In this document: positions 10,979 through 20,627 of the stretch, one piece after another
How positions within the stretch are numbered: position 1 is the stretch's first letter
Layout: the number at the start of each line of letters is the position of its first letter
NCBI GenBank assembly: GCA_951394045.1
Contig: OX595989.1
Location: forward strand, 124,001 to 188,000
Reading direction: 5' to 3'
Origin: Nitzschia sp. DOCU1
Lineage: Eukaryota > Bacillariophyta > Bacillariophyceae > Bacillariales > Bacillariaceae
Length of the DNA: 64,000 nucleotides
Position numbers and translations under genes: made by a program
Notes under the pieces: generated by a model
Told to the model about the DNA's origin: nothing
What the model saw: the letters and a program-made list of their open reading frames with translations, nothing else
The model's database searches: none

Positions 10979-12863
10979 CTTGTTCGTGGTGGTCTTGTTC
11001 TTGCTTGATAGTGAATGCACACTTTGGCAAGAAAAGGAAGAGGAGATTGATGATGGTGCAAAAATTTTGCAACAAAGATTGTGAGCCGCCCCTCTTGGTC
11101 GGCGATTGTGAAGCCAATCTGTCGTCTATGGTGTTTGTATTTACTCCGGAGAGCAGATGCGGGAATGTAATAGGCGAAAAGTGGTTTGCTTGTTTTACGT
11201 GTTTTTGATTGCGCATCGACGGATTGCACCACCATTGGGGTTCTTCAATTCAGCGGCCTGCTTCCACTGGGGACAGATTTCAACTGCCCAATTGGTGATA
11301 CGTTTATGCGGGCGATTGATAAATCCAACTAACCTGTTATGACCGTCACTCCCTACTTCCGGTAGAATGGGTAAAACAACAGTGTATCGTACCTCCGATT
11401 CGTTCAAATTGAAACGGGATCAGAGAGCCTAATGAAGCCGAAGTTTATCCGCAGAATGGCTGTGACAGCAGTACGGCTAACGGTTCGGAAATGTTAAACC
11501 CTTACCTGGTACTGTACGCGCTATGAGGTGCTTGCATGGTGAGCCCCCCGAGAGCGTTTTATTCCTCCGTTGAAGCGAACTGACTCAATCGCCTCTTTTT
11601 TGTGGCGGAGAATCAAAGACTCATGACGTAGATCGAAAAGGGATCTGCCTTTTAATGGCGGAGAAGGCCGTCTTGCGTGGCGGCTGCGCTATTTCGGAGC
11701 TCTCCACTTCAACGAAATGACGGTATCGGTATTTCTACATACGGGGAAATGGAATTTTGGTACAAAAAATACCACATGGGTGGAATTTTGGGCCTTACGT
11801 ACCCGTATTGTACCACTCACGTTGTCTACTATGATAGCAGTAGACCTACACGGTACTGTAGAATTAAAAGTTACTCGTAGAACGAGATGCGGGGCGATAG
11901 GCGGAATCGAAACTATCATACAAATCCACTTCCTATGTACCAGGAATACCTAAACGGATACCGCCCTCAAGCAGCGCGAAAAGCAACCAGATCCTCGACC
12001 TACCGGTAGGCATCAGTGGTGGCAAAAGACTGCCGTGCATCTCAATTTACTACTATTGCGCAGCTGGGCCTTAATCAACAAAGCGATGATTATTCATTTT
12101 GGTGGAAAGCATCAAGAAGGATGATGCATGATCCACCTGACCATCCTCACTATCTAGATCGTAAGGAGGAAGAACACTCAATAGGATAGAAGTAACTACG
12201 TTGGAACTGGCGCCTCTACTTTGTACTCTGGCTGATTGGAAACGATTGGCGTTGGGCATCGAGTAGTTGTGCTGAGGTATCTCTACAAAAGCAAGAATGA
12301 TAAGAGATCGCTGTAATTACCTCTAGAGAGTCTGGGTAGTCAACCGTCGCGCAAAAGTCTCTGACGTATGTCGTCTTGCGTGTGTACGTTTTTGGCTAGC
12401 GGCACTAAAGTCGAACGAGTCCGTTATCGCCATTTTTTTGGATGACCGCCAACCTTTCGGTTCGTCCTCCAACGCACCGAGATGGATGGCCGACGAGACA
12501 AGAGGAGATCTTTAACTTCTTGGCTCCCGCTTCTCTGTCGGCGTCGTGGAACGGGGGAAAGCATCATCGGCATGGGTGGATCCGCTTTGGAGCCTTTCTC
12601 TGTCAGCAGAAGTCATCCTATTGATCTTCTTTTCGACTCGAGGTCTCGGAATCGATCACCTAATCGCATCGGCACGTGTGGTACCTCCTGGTATATCTAG
12701 AGAGAACTATTGGTAGTAGTTTGCTAGCTAGCTAGTTGAACTGCTGAGACCCGCGGATCTCTCTGAACCCCGAGGGACACAGCGACGGTAGACGCACACT
12801 ACGTTCCCCATAGTCATATACCAGGCCCACGCTCTCTCGTTCCGTCTGTCAGTCATCATTGTC
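10979..12863. other. Intergenic, 1.9 kb, no convincing gene
   Basis: Only short open frames without recognisable features. A minus-strand ATG frame of 62 codons (12259-12071) is the only one with an acidic, protein-like composition, and I do not call it. A TACCGGTA palindrome lies at 12001-12008, and GCTAGC tandem units lie near 12723-12735, close to the glycosyltransferase promoter. Confidence 0.4.
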
Positions 12864-14063
12864 ATGTCTGACGATGCCAAAGAACCGCCTCTTCCCAAGG
12901 GTTGGATCCGTACCTTTTCCAACAGTCAAAAGCGTTACTATTACTCTCACAAGGACACCAAACACACGCAGTGGCACTTTCCCACGGCATCAGAAGCCGC
13001 CGATCCTTGGATGGCCAAGCGACGAGCCGAAGAAAATCAAGAAAAGGAGCGCAAACGCATGGTGGAAAAGGAAGCTACTACTTCGGGGGGAAGCAGCAGC
13101 AACAAACGACCTCGATCCGGCAACGAACAGCAGCAGCAGCAGCAGCAGCAAGCCAAGAAACCGGCCACCACTCCCCCACCGCCAGGAACCACCAAGAAAC
13201 CCACTCCTTCGTCATCGCTTTCTGTCGATACCTTGCTAGCACTGGCAGATACTACCAATGTGGCCATTATTGTTCCGTATCGTGATCTTCATGTCGAACA
13301 ACGTCGCGCCGCTCACTTGTCCAAATTTGTTCCCCACATGATTCAATTCTTGACCAAACTGCAAAAGGCTTCCAAAGTTTCGGATTTTCATATTTATATT
13401 GTGGAACAATCCGATGATGGACGCAAATTCAATCGCGGCAAACTCTTGAACATTGGATTTGACATGGCCAAGAAAGCACGCAAGCACGACGTCTTTATTT
13501 TTCATGACGTCGATTTACTTCCCCAACAAGACTTGGCTAATGCCTATGCCACCTTTCCCAAACGACCTTATCATATTGCTCGTGTCTGGGATCGTTATTC
13601 GAACAATCCAAAGTATTTTGGCGGCGTTGTGAGTTTTAGTTCGTCAGACTTTAAGCGCATTAATGGATACCCCAATACCTTTTGGGGTTGGGGCGGGGAA
13701 GATGATGAATTACAATTGCGATGTCAAGCGATTGGCTTACAGTGGGATTGGCCACGATCGGGTGGTACTTTGGTAGATTTGGAAGAAATGACGTTGCAAG
13801 ACAAGTTGGACTTTTTGCGACGCCATAAAGAATGGAAATGCATGGTCAAATGGGAAGCTTTGGAAGAGCATGAAAAGACATGGAAACAAAATGGATTGGC
13901 GGATTTACAATACAAGGTGTTGAAAACAACCGCATTGGATAACAAGTCTTTGGTGGAAAGCAAGGCTACCAAGATTACAGTCGATGTGAAACTCAATGGC
14001 AATCATTGGGCCAATGAAAAGTGCAGCGTTGATTTTATGGGTGATTGGAATAACAAGAAATAG
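12864..14063 (+). CDS. WW domain-family GT7 (beta-4-galactosyltransferase-like) fusion
   Basis: Single exon, 399 aa. Residues 9-41 form a WW domain (LPKGW, YYYSHKDTKHTQWHFP: two Trp, a Tyr block and a final Pro). A charged linker and a poly-Gln run (89-96) follow. Residues about 132-390 form a GT7 catalytic domain: IIVPYRD (135-141), FNRGKLLNIGF, the metal-binding HDVDLLP (214-220), YFGGVVSFSSSDFKRINGYPN and the acceptor and catalytic WGWGGEDDE (274-282). These are the hallmarks of beta-1,4-galactosyltransferases. There is no signal peptide and no membrane helix, unlike Golgi GT7 enzymes, so a nucleocytoplasmic location is inferred; the WW domain would bind Pro-rich partners. A damaged copy lies at 18092-18764. 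Confidence 0.9.
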   Translation: MSDDAKEPPLPKGWIRTFSNSQKRYYYSHKDTKHTQWHFPTASEAADPWMAKRRAEENQEKERKRMVEKEATTSGGSSSNKRPRSGNEQQQQQQQQAKKPATTPPPPGTTKKPTPSSSLSVDTLLALADTTNVAIIVPYRDLHVEQRRAAHLSKFVPHMIQFLTKLQKASKVSDFHIYIVEQSDDGRKFNRGKLLNIGFDMAKKARKHDVFIFHDVDLLPQQDLANAYATFPKRPYHIARVWDRYSNNPKYFGGVVSFSSSDFKRINGYPNTFWGWGGEDDELQLRCQAIGLQWDWPRSGGTLVDLEEMTLQDKLDFLRRHKEWKCMVKWEALEEHEKTWKQNGLADLQYKVLKTTALDNKSLVESKATKITVDVKLNGNHWANEKCSVDFMGDWNNKK

Positions 14064-14443
14064 ACGAAAACGACGAGTGAAGGGAGGGTGGGTGGGATGC
14101 AAAACTAGGTATAGAATCAACGAGCGGCTGCTTTTTTTTCAAATACAATTCTTCCGGTGACGTCTCTTCCTACATTGTCTAACTAGTTATCTACTAGGCA
14201 AGTAACCGCAAATGGTAGCTCCTATTACCAACTGCCGTACTATCATTCGACGTTGCATTACTACGAGTCTAGGTAGCTGCTAAATGGATAGCGCGCACTT
14301 TTCGCGGCGTGCTGCTGTGGTGCTACTAGTAGCAAGTAGTACTACTAGAAGAAGAAAATACCGGCAGAGTCATGAACATTACAGTCCATTACATTACAAG
14401 TAGTTCAACACAAGCACGCTTGCTATTCATCTTCTTATGTGAT
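14064..14443. other. 3' flank of the glycosyltransferase, also duplicated
   Basis: Similar to the sequence after the damaged copy at 18765-19120 (shared TACAATTCTT and GTGACGTCTCTT segments). At 14401-14437 it ends with a relic of the 3' end of the minus-strand gene now at 19091-19663, carrying an in-frame stop. The similarity then stops at the edge of the inverted block (14444). Confidence 0.65.
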
Positions 14444-15536
14444 GGGTACGTCACCAATTGGAAGTCCGGGTAGTCAAATTATTCACGCTTTTTTCGCTTC
14501 GTTCGCGTCGGATTGGACGACGGACAGATCATGTACTGACGTACGGACGGTCATTTCCCGCCACAAGATCTCTTGGATTTTCCTTGGAAGAAAATCTGCG
14601 ACATCCACCGACCATTGTGAAAAACTGGTTGTAGTTTCCACTCCTTTGCGTTGACTATCGTACGATACCCGTCCATGTGTTGATACCTTTCGAGCTAGAA
14701 TAGCTAGCAACAACACTACCGGCGAGTTGCTGAGACGGATCTTGAGGAGAGGCAGCTGGCTGGGGGGACAAAGGCGGGGGCATCGTTGTCGTTATCGCAA
14801 CTACTCAATGATAGCACCAGCAAAGGCACCATGCTACGCTACCTTTCAACGTAATCGTCGACTCTCTGCAACTGCAGCTAGTGCTATTCTTGGCCCCTCC
14901 ACTTTTACCAGCAAGAATCCTGAAGACGAATCAGCACAGAACTCTATCAAATGTCGCCGCATTCTGTGCACACTATTGAACGTAAGAAGATTGAAGACTG
15001 GTCTCGATAGACGACTTACGACTTGTCGCCCATTGGTTCTACAAAGGCAGAATCTCCTGCTGCTGATTCCAGCCGATCATGATGACACAACAGTCAGAGT
15101 CCTTTTGACACACATGTCAGAGTCCTTTTGACAATACTATCTGGACAAGACGGCATGTTGACGAACGGCATACTGTGACACATCGTCTTTCCGAACGACT
15201 ACAAAGGCAAGGCTACACGCAATTTCTGTGTACTGGCCATGTTTATCGACGACGAGGATATAGAAAAAATCCAGAATCCGATGTTTCATCAAATATAAAA
15301 AGCGACAAAGTCTGGATGAACTTCCTTTTCGTGCAAGATTGCCTTGTTCACATTGTAACTCTCCCCCACCCTGTCGTTTTGGAGAATGGAAAAATGCCAC
15401 AACTACTTGCAGAAGGAGCAATGCCGATGCTGTATCGACAACTGGGGGCTGGTATCCTCGACCATCCAAATGCTGCGAATGAGCTAGCTAGCTAGCAACC
15501 GTCCTTTGGAGATCTATCAAAAGCCATCAAGCATTA

Positions 15537-17144
15537 CTACCGCATTGTTACACTACTAGTAGACGATGGAGGAACTCTTTTCATACCAACAAGAGATTGA
15601 CCGTATTGACATTGATCAAGGTCGGGACTGCTGCTGGAAATGCTGCGTGCTGTCTGGAGCGCAGACCTGAGAATGAAACTTCTCTTTTTCAAACTGTTTG
15701 AGAACGAAGGTATTTTTCTCATCGAGCTGCTGGTGGTGGTGGTGGTACTATTAATAGTACCGCTAGAAGAGTCGAGCAGTGACCGCGACGACGAGAAGAT
15801 CCGTTTCATACCAGGAGTCCAACTGTGTTGACTTTGTAGGTCTTGGCATTCTTGTTCGAGTGCGCCAAGCTCGTCAGTCGAAAGTGGCCGTTTTGGCAAG
15901 GCGTCGACGAGGGATGAGTTGATACTATTCAACAACCAACCAGGACTACTAGTTGCCGTGCCGGCTTGTTGTTTTGGATGCTGCTGCACCCCGTCAATCT
16001 CGGATTGAATTATGGAAACCACGTTGTCCATAGTAGGGCGATACTGGGGGGAGGGGTGCCAGCATGCTTCAATGAGTGCTCGTATCTTGTGGGAAGGAAT
16101 TGACGAGGTGGAAGGTCGGTAGTGCTTTGCGTACACGTGCTGGCAAAATTTAGCTTCGGAAGTGCCGTATCGAGCAAAGGGTTTCTTCAAAGTCAATAGC
16201 TGGTACAAGACTAAACCAAACGAGTAAACATCCACACTGGGGTGCGAGCTATGTCCCATAGATGCTTCGGGACTCATGTACCTTGTTACATGATCATGAG
16301 AAGAATTGGTGGCAAAACGAGGACGAAATGGCAGATGTGAGCGCAATGCGAAAATGGTGAAACCGCGCGGAAATGATATGGGGGGTGCGGCGACTTACCG
16401 AAGACTGCCGGCTACTTCACCTGGTTTGACCATGTGCAGCTCTCGGGCTAATCCAAAGTCGAATAGCTTGGGAGTATCGTTCTCATCGAAACCTATGTTG
16501 TCTGGCTTGAGGTCACGGAGGACAATGTTGTTCTCATGAAGGTAAAGGAGACCCTTGGCGATACCTTGTGCCACATCTCGGAGTCGCTGGATCATCGTTC
16601 CCTTGGGAATAGTGTTGAAGGAGAACCCGGCAAAGGAGCGAAGCCTTTCACTCTGTTGGCGGTACCGATTGATCTTGTTCAAAAGCGTGCCTCCCGGAAG
16701 CAGGTCTAATACCAAGGAGTATCCTATTGAATCATTCGACATACCAGCCCTACTGGGTCCTCCTTCTTCTTCGTTGGTGTCGGTGTTTACTATTGCATGG
16801 ATTTTGATAACGTTGGCATGATTCAAGCGAGAAAGCAGGTCTGCCTCTGCGACCATGTCCAAAAACGCTGCTGGGAAGACCGAGCCGTCGTCTCTTGTTT
16901 CGGGGCGGAGGCACTTCAGAGCATAGTACTTAGCCGTACACGTTGGATGATCATCAAGTCTATCGATCTTGACTTGAAAGACTCGAGAGTATCTGCCAAC
17001 ACCAACGATCACCCCGACCTCTACATCTTGGTGATCAAGCGTTTTGATTGAGGCCTGCCTTGTCAGTTTGGATTCCTTCTCGAGAACATGAATTTCAGAC
17101 TGGATCGAATGGAAGGCTGGGTTGTAAGAATCGTAGTCTAACAT
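15537..17144 (-). CDS. TKL-like protein kinase (copy 1)
   Basis: Two exons on the minus strand, 17144-16399 and 16281-15537, with a 117-nt GT-AG intron (GTAAGT...CAAG) whose removal joins SLR to YMSPEA; 496 aa. All kinase landmarks are present: a Gly-rich-loop variant (GVGRYSRV), the VAIK-type Lys in YALKCLRP, the C-helix Glu (AEADLL), the catalytic loop LRDLKPDN (LRD instead of HRD), DFG (LFDFGLA) and the APE equivalent SPEA, followed by DVYSFGLVLYQLL. The C-terminal 130 residues are Ser-rich and disordered. The closest style is TKL/dual-specificity kinases of stramenopiles. Substrate unknown. Its near twin is at 45457-47052 in inverted orientation. Confidence 0.88.
16282..16398 (-). other. 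Intron of kinase copy 1
   Basis: GT-AG, 117 nt, phase 2. Nearly identical to the 114-nt intron in copy 2 (46200-46313), with a handful of substitutions and a 3-nt indel near the acceptor. Confidence 0.9.
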
Positions 17145-17862
17145 GATTGCTCTGAGTTACTACTATCGTGTTGATTCCTTTGCGTTTCACTTGTCCTTGC
17201 TTCTTGAGAAGTATGAGGATGCAACATATTGTTTTGTGAGGATTCCAATCCTTCGTGATGTCCAATATATTTCTTGGGTTCTTACTGGGTTCTTTCTTTT
17301 TCAATGCAAGCATTGGGGGTTCGCACGGAAGCCATTGAGCTCTCGCACTTGTCAAGGGCTTGGGTGGAGTGACAGTACCGTAATTTTTGGGGTGAAATAC
17401 CCGCCAAACCTGTAATTGGAGAACGGATAATTTTAGTATTCTTACGTACATTTCTCAGATAAAGTGAGTTACTTAGAATATGAAAATACATAATTTCTCA
17501 TAGTCGAATGCTTACTTAGGAGAGGGGGGTATGGGACCAGGGGGGATCGATCAACACAAAAAGTACGGTAGTAGAACAACTGCTGCCTTCCACCATAAAA
17601 ATACTCCGCATATTAGAAACTCAAATAAGAAGGGTCCTATCAAGGGACGCAACGAATGTTTCGGGGAAGCTTTTGGCACCTGAGGGAGAATAATCTATAA
17701 GATTTATGTTGAAGCACCGAAGACCATCTGTGAATAGCTTCGCGGCAAAGCGCAACTTCCCAAACTACATTCGGAATTTACGAAAGTGCACAAAATTTAT
17801 GCGTCCTGCCGTGTGGTAGCAACTTACATTGTGACTATCAGATAACAGTACTTCCTCTGTTT
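17145..17862. other. Upstream spacer of kinase copy 1
   Basis: No gene. The first 80 bp match the upstream region of kinase copy 2 in inverted orientation; further out the two copies diverge. Confidence 0.5.
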
Positions 17863-18087
17863 TCATCCTGTACTATCGCTCACGGGCAAATGTAAAGTCG
17901 AACAGCTTCTGGGTGTCGTTCTTGTCGTCATATCGTGGGATGGGATTGTTCTCATCAAGGTAGAGGAGACCCTGAGCTTGGCGACACCTAGTAGTAGTGC
18001 TACATCTCGCTCTGACGCGTCGCCATCACGAGGACTGTTCCCGTGGTAATGGTGCTTAGCGAACATTGAGCCCCCAGGATTGAAACC
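17863..18087 (-). pseudogene. Kinase relic upstream of kinase copy 1
   Basis: On the minus strand this follows the kinase region from the FNTIPKGTM equivalent to just after DFG (GGTGTCGCCAAG, CTCCTCTACCTT.ATGAGAACAAT and CTGTTCGACTTT are recognisable). The HRD-to-N catalytic loop is deleted and the frame is broken. A homologous relic sits in the same relative place at 44722-44887 next to copy 2, so it predates the inverted duplication. Confidence 0.7.
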
Positions 18088-18091
18088 TTCC

Positions 18092-18764
18092 TTCACAAGG
18101 ACACTAAAGACACACAGTGGCACTTTGCCACGGTATCGGAAGCTGCTAATCATGACAAGCGACGAGCCGAAGATCATCATGAAAAAGAGCGCCTTTGGCC
18201 AAGAAAGCACGCAAGCATGATGTCTTTATTTTTCACGACGTCGAATTACTTCCCCAGCAAGATTTGTCCAATGCCTATGCCACCTTTCCCAAACGACCTT
18301 ATCATATTGCTCGTGTCTGGGATCGTTATTCGAACAATCCAAAGTATTTTGGCGGCGTCGTGAGTTTTAGTTCGTCAGACTTTAAGCGCATTAATGGATA
18401 CCCCAATGAATTACAATTGCAATGTCAAGCGATTGGCTTACAGTGGGATTGGCCACGATCGGGTGGTACTTTGGTAGATTTGGAAGAAATGACGTTGCAA
18501 GACAAGTTGGACTTTTTGCGACGCCATAAAGAATGGAAATGCATGGTCAAATGGGAAGCTTTGGAAGAGCATGAAAAGACATGGAAACAAAATGGATTGG
18601 CGGATTTACAATACAAGGTCCTGAAAACAACCGCGTTGGATAACAAGCCTTTGGTGGAAAGCAAGGCTACCAAGATTACATTCGATGTGAAACTCAATGG
18701 CAATCATTGGGCCAATGAAAAGTGCAGCGTTGATTTTATGGGTGATTGGAATAACAAGAAATAG
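18092..18764 (+). pseudogene. Damaged copy of the WW-GT7 glycosyltransferase
   Basis: From 18092 the sequence matches the second half of the WW domain and the charged linker (to KER), then jumps over about 480 bp directly to the catalytic domain (from AKKARKHDV), shifting the frame at the junction; no ATG precedes the catalytic frame. A 30-bp in-frame deletion removes TFWGWGGEDD between GYPN and ELQL, and HDVDLLP has become HDVELLP. The remaining 188 codons are otherwise almost identical to the intact gene at 12864-14063, including the stop, so the copy is recent. It cannot encode an active GT7 enzyme. Confidence 0.85.
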
Positions 18765-19090
18765 ACTAATAAGGACTGGTGTGATGCAGGTATAGAAACA
18801 AGGATTCGGAGATTGTGACATTGGGTTGTTGGTCAACGACGAGAACAAGAACGATGCAAATAGTTTTCCTAGCTAGGTGCTTTTTTAAAAAAAATACAAT
18901 TCTTTCAGTGACGTCTCTTGCTTAGAGTAGTTGTCTAGCCCTAGTAGCTAGAGCAGCCGCAAGCGACAGCTCTATTACAAACCGTGGTTTCCAGCATGTG
19001 TAGCACTAGACTGCCGTAGGCAGAGAAAGTGGCAGAGTCATTACGTGAGTTGTTGAAAAAACCTAGTCCTACATTACATTTACAAGCAGT

Positions 19091-19663
19091 TTAACACAAG
19101 TACTCTTGATATTCATCTTCTTTTGTCACGGGTGAAGTGGATGGTATTGTACTCGTGCCAGTGGACGGCGTCGTGGGCGTCAATTTATCGTTCAATCGTC
19201 GGGGTGTGGCAATGGCAGTGACAGGACCACTACTGTTTTTTTGCTTGTGCTTTCGCAAGTTTCGAGCCGTCGTTGTCACTTCGGGACGTTCTTCTTCTTC
19301 GTCGTCGTCGTCAGTGGCCGCGGTGCTTTGCGTCGCCGACGAATCGTCTTTGGGAAGGTTCCTGGATCGACTCGCCGTTGATCGGCTGCTACTGTTGCTA
19401 CTGCTGCCACTCACTTGTTGAAGAATCAATTTGCCCAGTGCTTGGGCTACTTGTTGCTTCTTCTTTGTTTCGCTACTTGACGTGGATTCTGTCGTCGTTG
19501 TGGTGGTGGTCAACAGGGCCACTTTTTGAACACTCAAAGCAAGCAATTGCGAGAGGGCGGCTTGCAAATCGGGATGTTGCAAGAGCTTGGCCGACAAGAC
19601 GGCGACCCAGTGGATCGTGGCGCCCACCACAAAGTTGCCCGCATCTCCAATCCAACCGAACAT
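19091..19663 (-). CDS. Protein of unknown function with helical N-terminus and Ser/Thr-rich tail
   Basis: Single exon, 190 aa, ATG at 19663. Residues 1-52 are hydrophobic and helical (FGWIGDAGNFVVGATIHW, AKLLQHPDLQAALSQLLAL); the rest is Thr/Ser-rich with an acidic run (DDDDEEEE). No family recognised. Its reality is supported by homologous fragments elsewhere: the last codons at 14401-14437, and the AKLLQHPDLQ region at about 22262-22393, both decayed. It is convergent with the damaged glycosyltransferase, and its C-terminus forms the tail of the duplicated segment. Confidence 0.65.
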   Translation of the reverse strand: MFGWIGDAGNFVVGATIHWVAVLSAKLLQHPDLQAALSQLLALSVQKVALLTTTTTTTESTSSSETKKKQQVAQALGKLILQQVSGSSSNSSSRSTASRSRNLPKDDSSATQSTAATDDDDEEEERPEVTTTARNLRKHKQKNSSGPVTAIATPRRLNDKLTPTTPSTGTSTIPSTSPVTKEDEYQEYLC

Positions 19664-20627
19664 GCTATGTTGTTGCAGTCAAAGCGCAATGCTTGATTTC
19701 ATGTCAGTGGTATATATTGTCGCCCAGCTTGGCATGACGACACTTGAACGCAGTTGTGTTGCTCGTTGCGTGCCCTTCGACCATCTCGCGGAAGGTGCGT
19801 TGTCGAACGAACAAAAAAGCATTCTGCACGGCATGCGACCCTGATGACGTTTGGGAGCGGAGCGCGTCGCGTACGACGATGACGACGTGTCTCGATCGTG
19901 TCGTACCAGGCGCGCAAAGGGACAAGAAACCAACATGACGGGCGGACGGACAATCCGTTCTTTTTATAGTACTATGAAGCGGACTTGTGGACAGATTCGA
20001 TCCACGGCAGAAGCCATCAAAGGTCAGCGTTCTCGGCAAGCTTCTCTTTTTCCTTCTCCGGTAGCAGGCGCCCATCGAGCACTGCCTACAACAAGTACGA
20101 TAGTCCAAATAAGTACGGAAGGACGATCCAGAAATAGGACCATCCCGATTATGGTAGAACAGAATGCGTCATTCCGCAAATGGAGGAACAAAGAAAAAGA
20201 AGTCTATGTTTAACCTTGCCGCGCATGTCTTAATAGCGAGGCGAAAATTGTTTCGGCGTCGACGCGGCTTTCTTTGAATTGAGGAATAGGAGAATTCACC
20301 GAGGATCCCCAATCTCGCACACCGCTAAGCGATTTAGACTGCTCCAGCAAATTGTTCTCCAATAAGACGCCACAGTTCCCTCTCTCTTCCCTAAAAGTTC
20401 TCTTTTCCCAGTCCTTTCAAGTGGATGTGGTCCTTCTCTCTGTTCCCCAATTTCCTCATTGGAACAAACGACAAGTTACTTACCGGTATCATAGATCCCA
20501 GCTGGTGGTGAATGGATGAGAAGATCTTCTCGTTATACTATCACGGAAGTGAACGATTTTCTTGCCATAAAATTGGACTTGGATCAATCATTGTGTGTTG
20601 GTGGCCCTCAGCATAACAACAACAACA
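19664..20627. other. Divergent intergenic region
   Basis: About 960 bp between the minus-strand unknown gene and the plus-strand heat-shock factor; presumably holds both promoters. Several overlapping frames on both strands show no coding character. TACCGGTA lies at 20481-20488. No perfect heat-shock element (nGAAn arrays) was recognised. Confidence 0.4.

Larger units (their letters stand above)
14444..18087. repeat. Left arm of an inverted segmental duplication
   Basis: About 3.6 kb that recurs, inverted and diverged, at about 44722-48132. It contains a conserved but non-ATG frame at 14790-15010, the kinase at 15537-17144, its upstream spacer, and a kinase relic at 17863-18087. Kinase exons and introns are nearly identical between the arms, while the spacers carry many indels. 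Confidence 0.8.

Noticed and set aside
14727..15131. 134-codon plus-strand frame, also conserved in the other arm (47401-47781)
   Set aside because: No ATG at its start, different N- and C-terminal ends in the two arms, and conservation is explained by the inverted duplication.
19664..20213. Overlapping frames on both strands (up to 134 codons)
   Set aside because: Mutually overlapping with Arg/Ser-rich composition typical of antisense frames in divergent promoters; no homology recognised.
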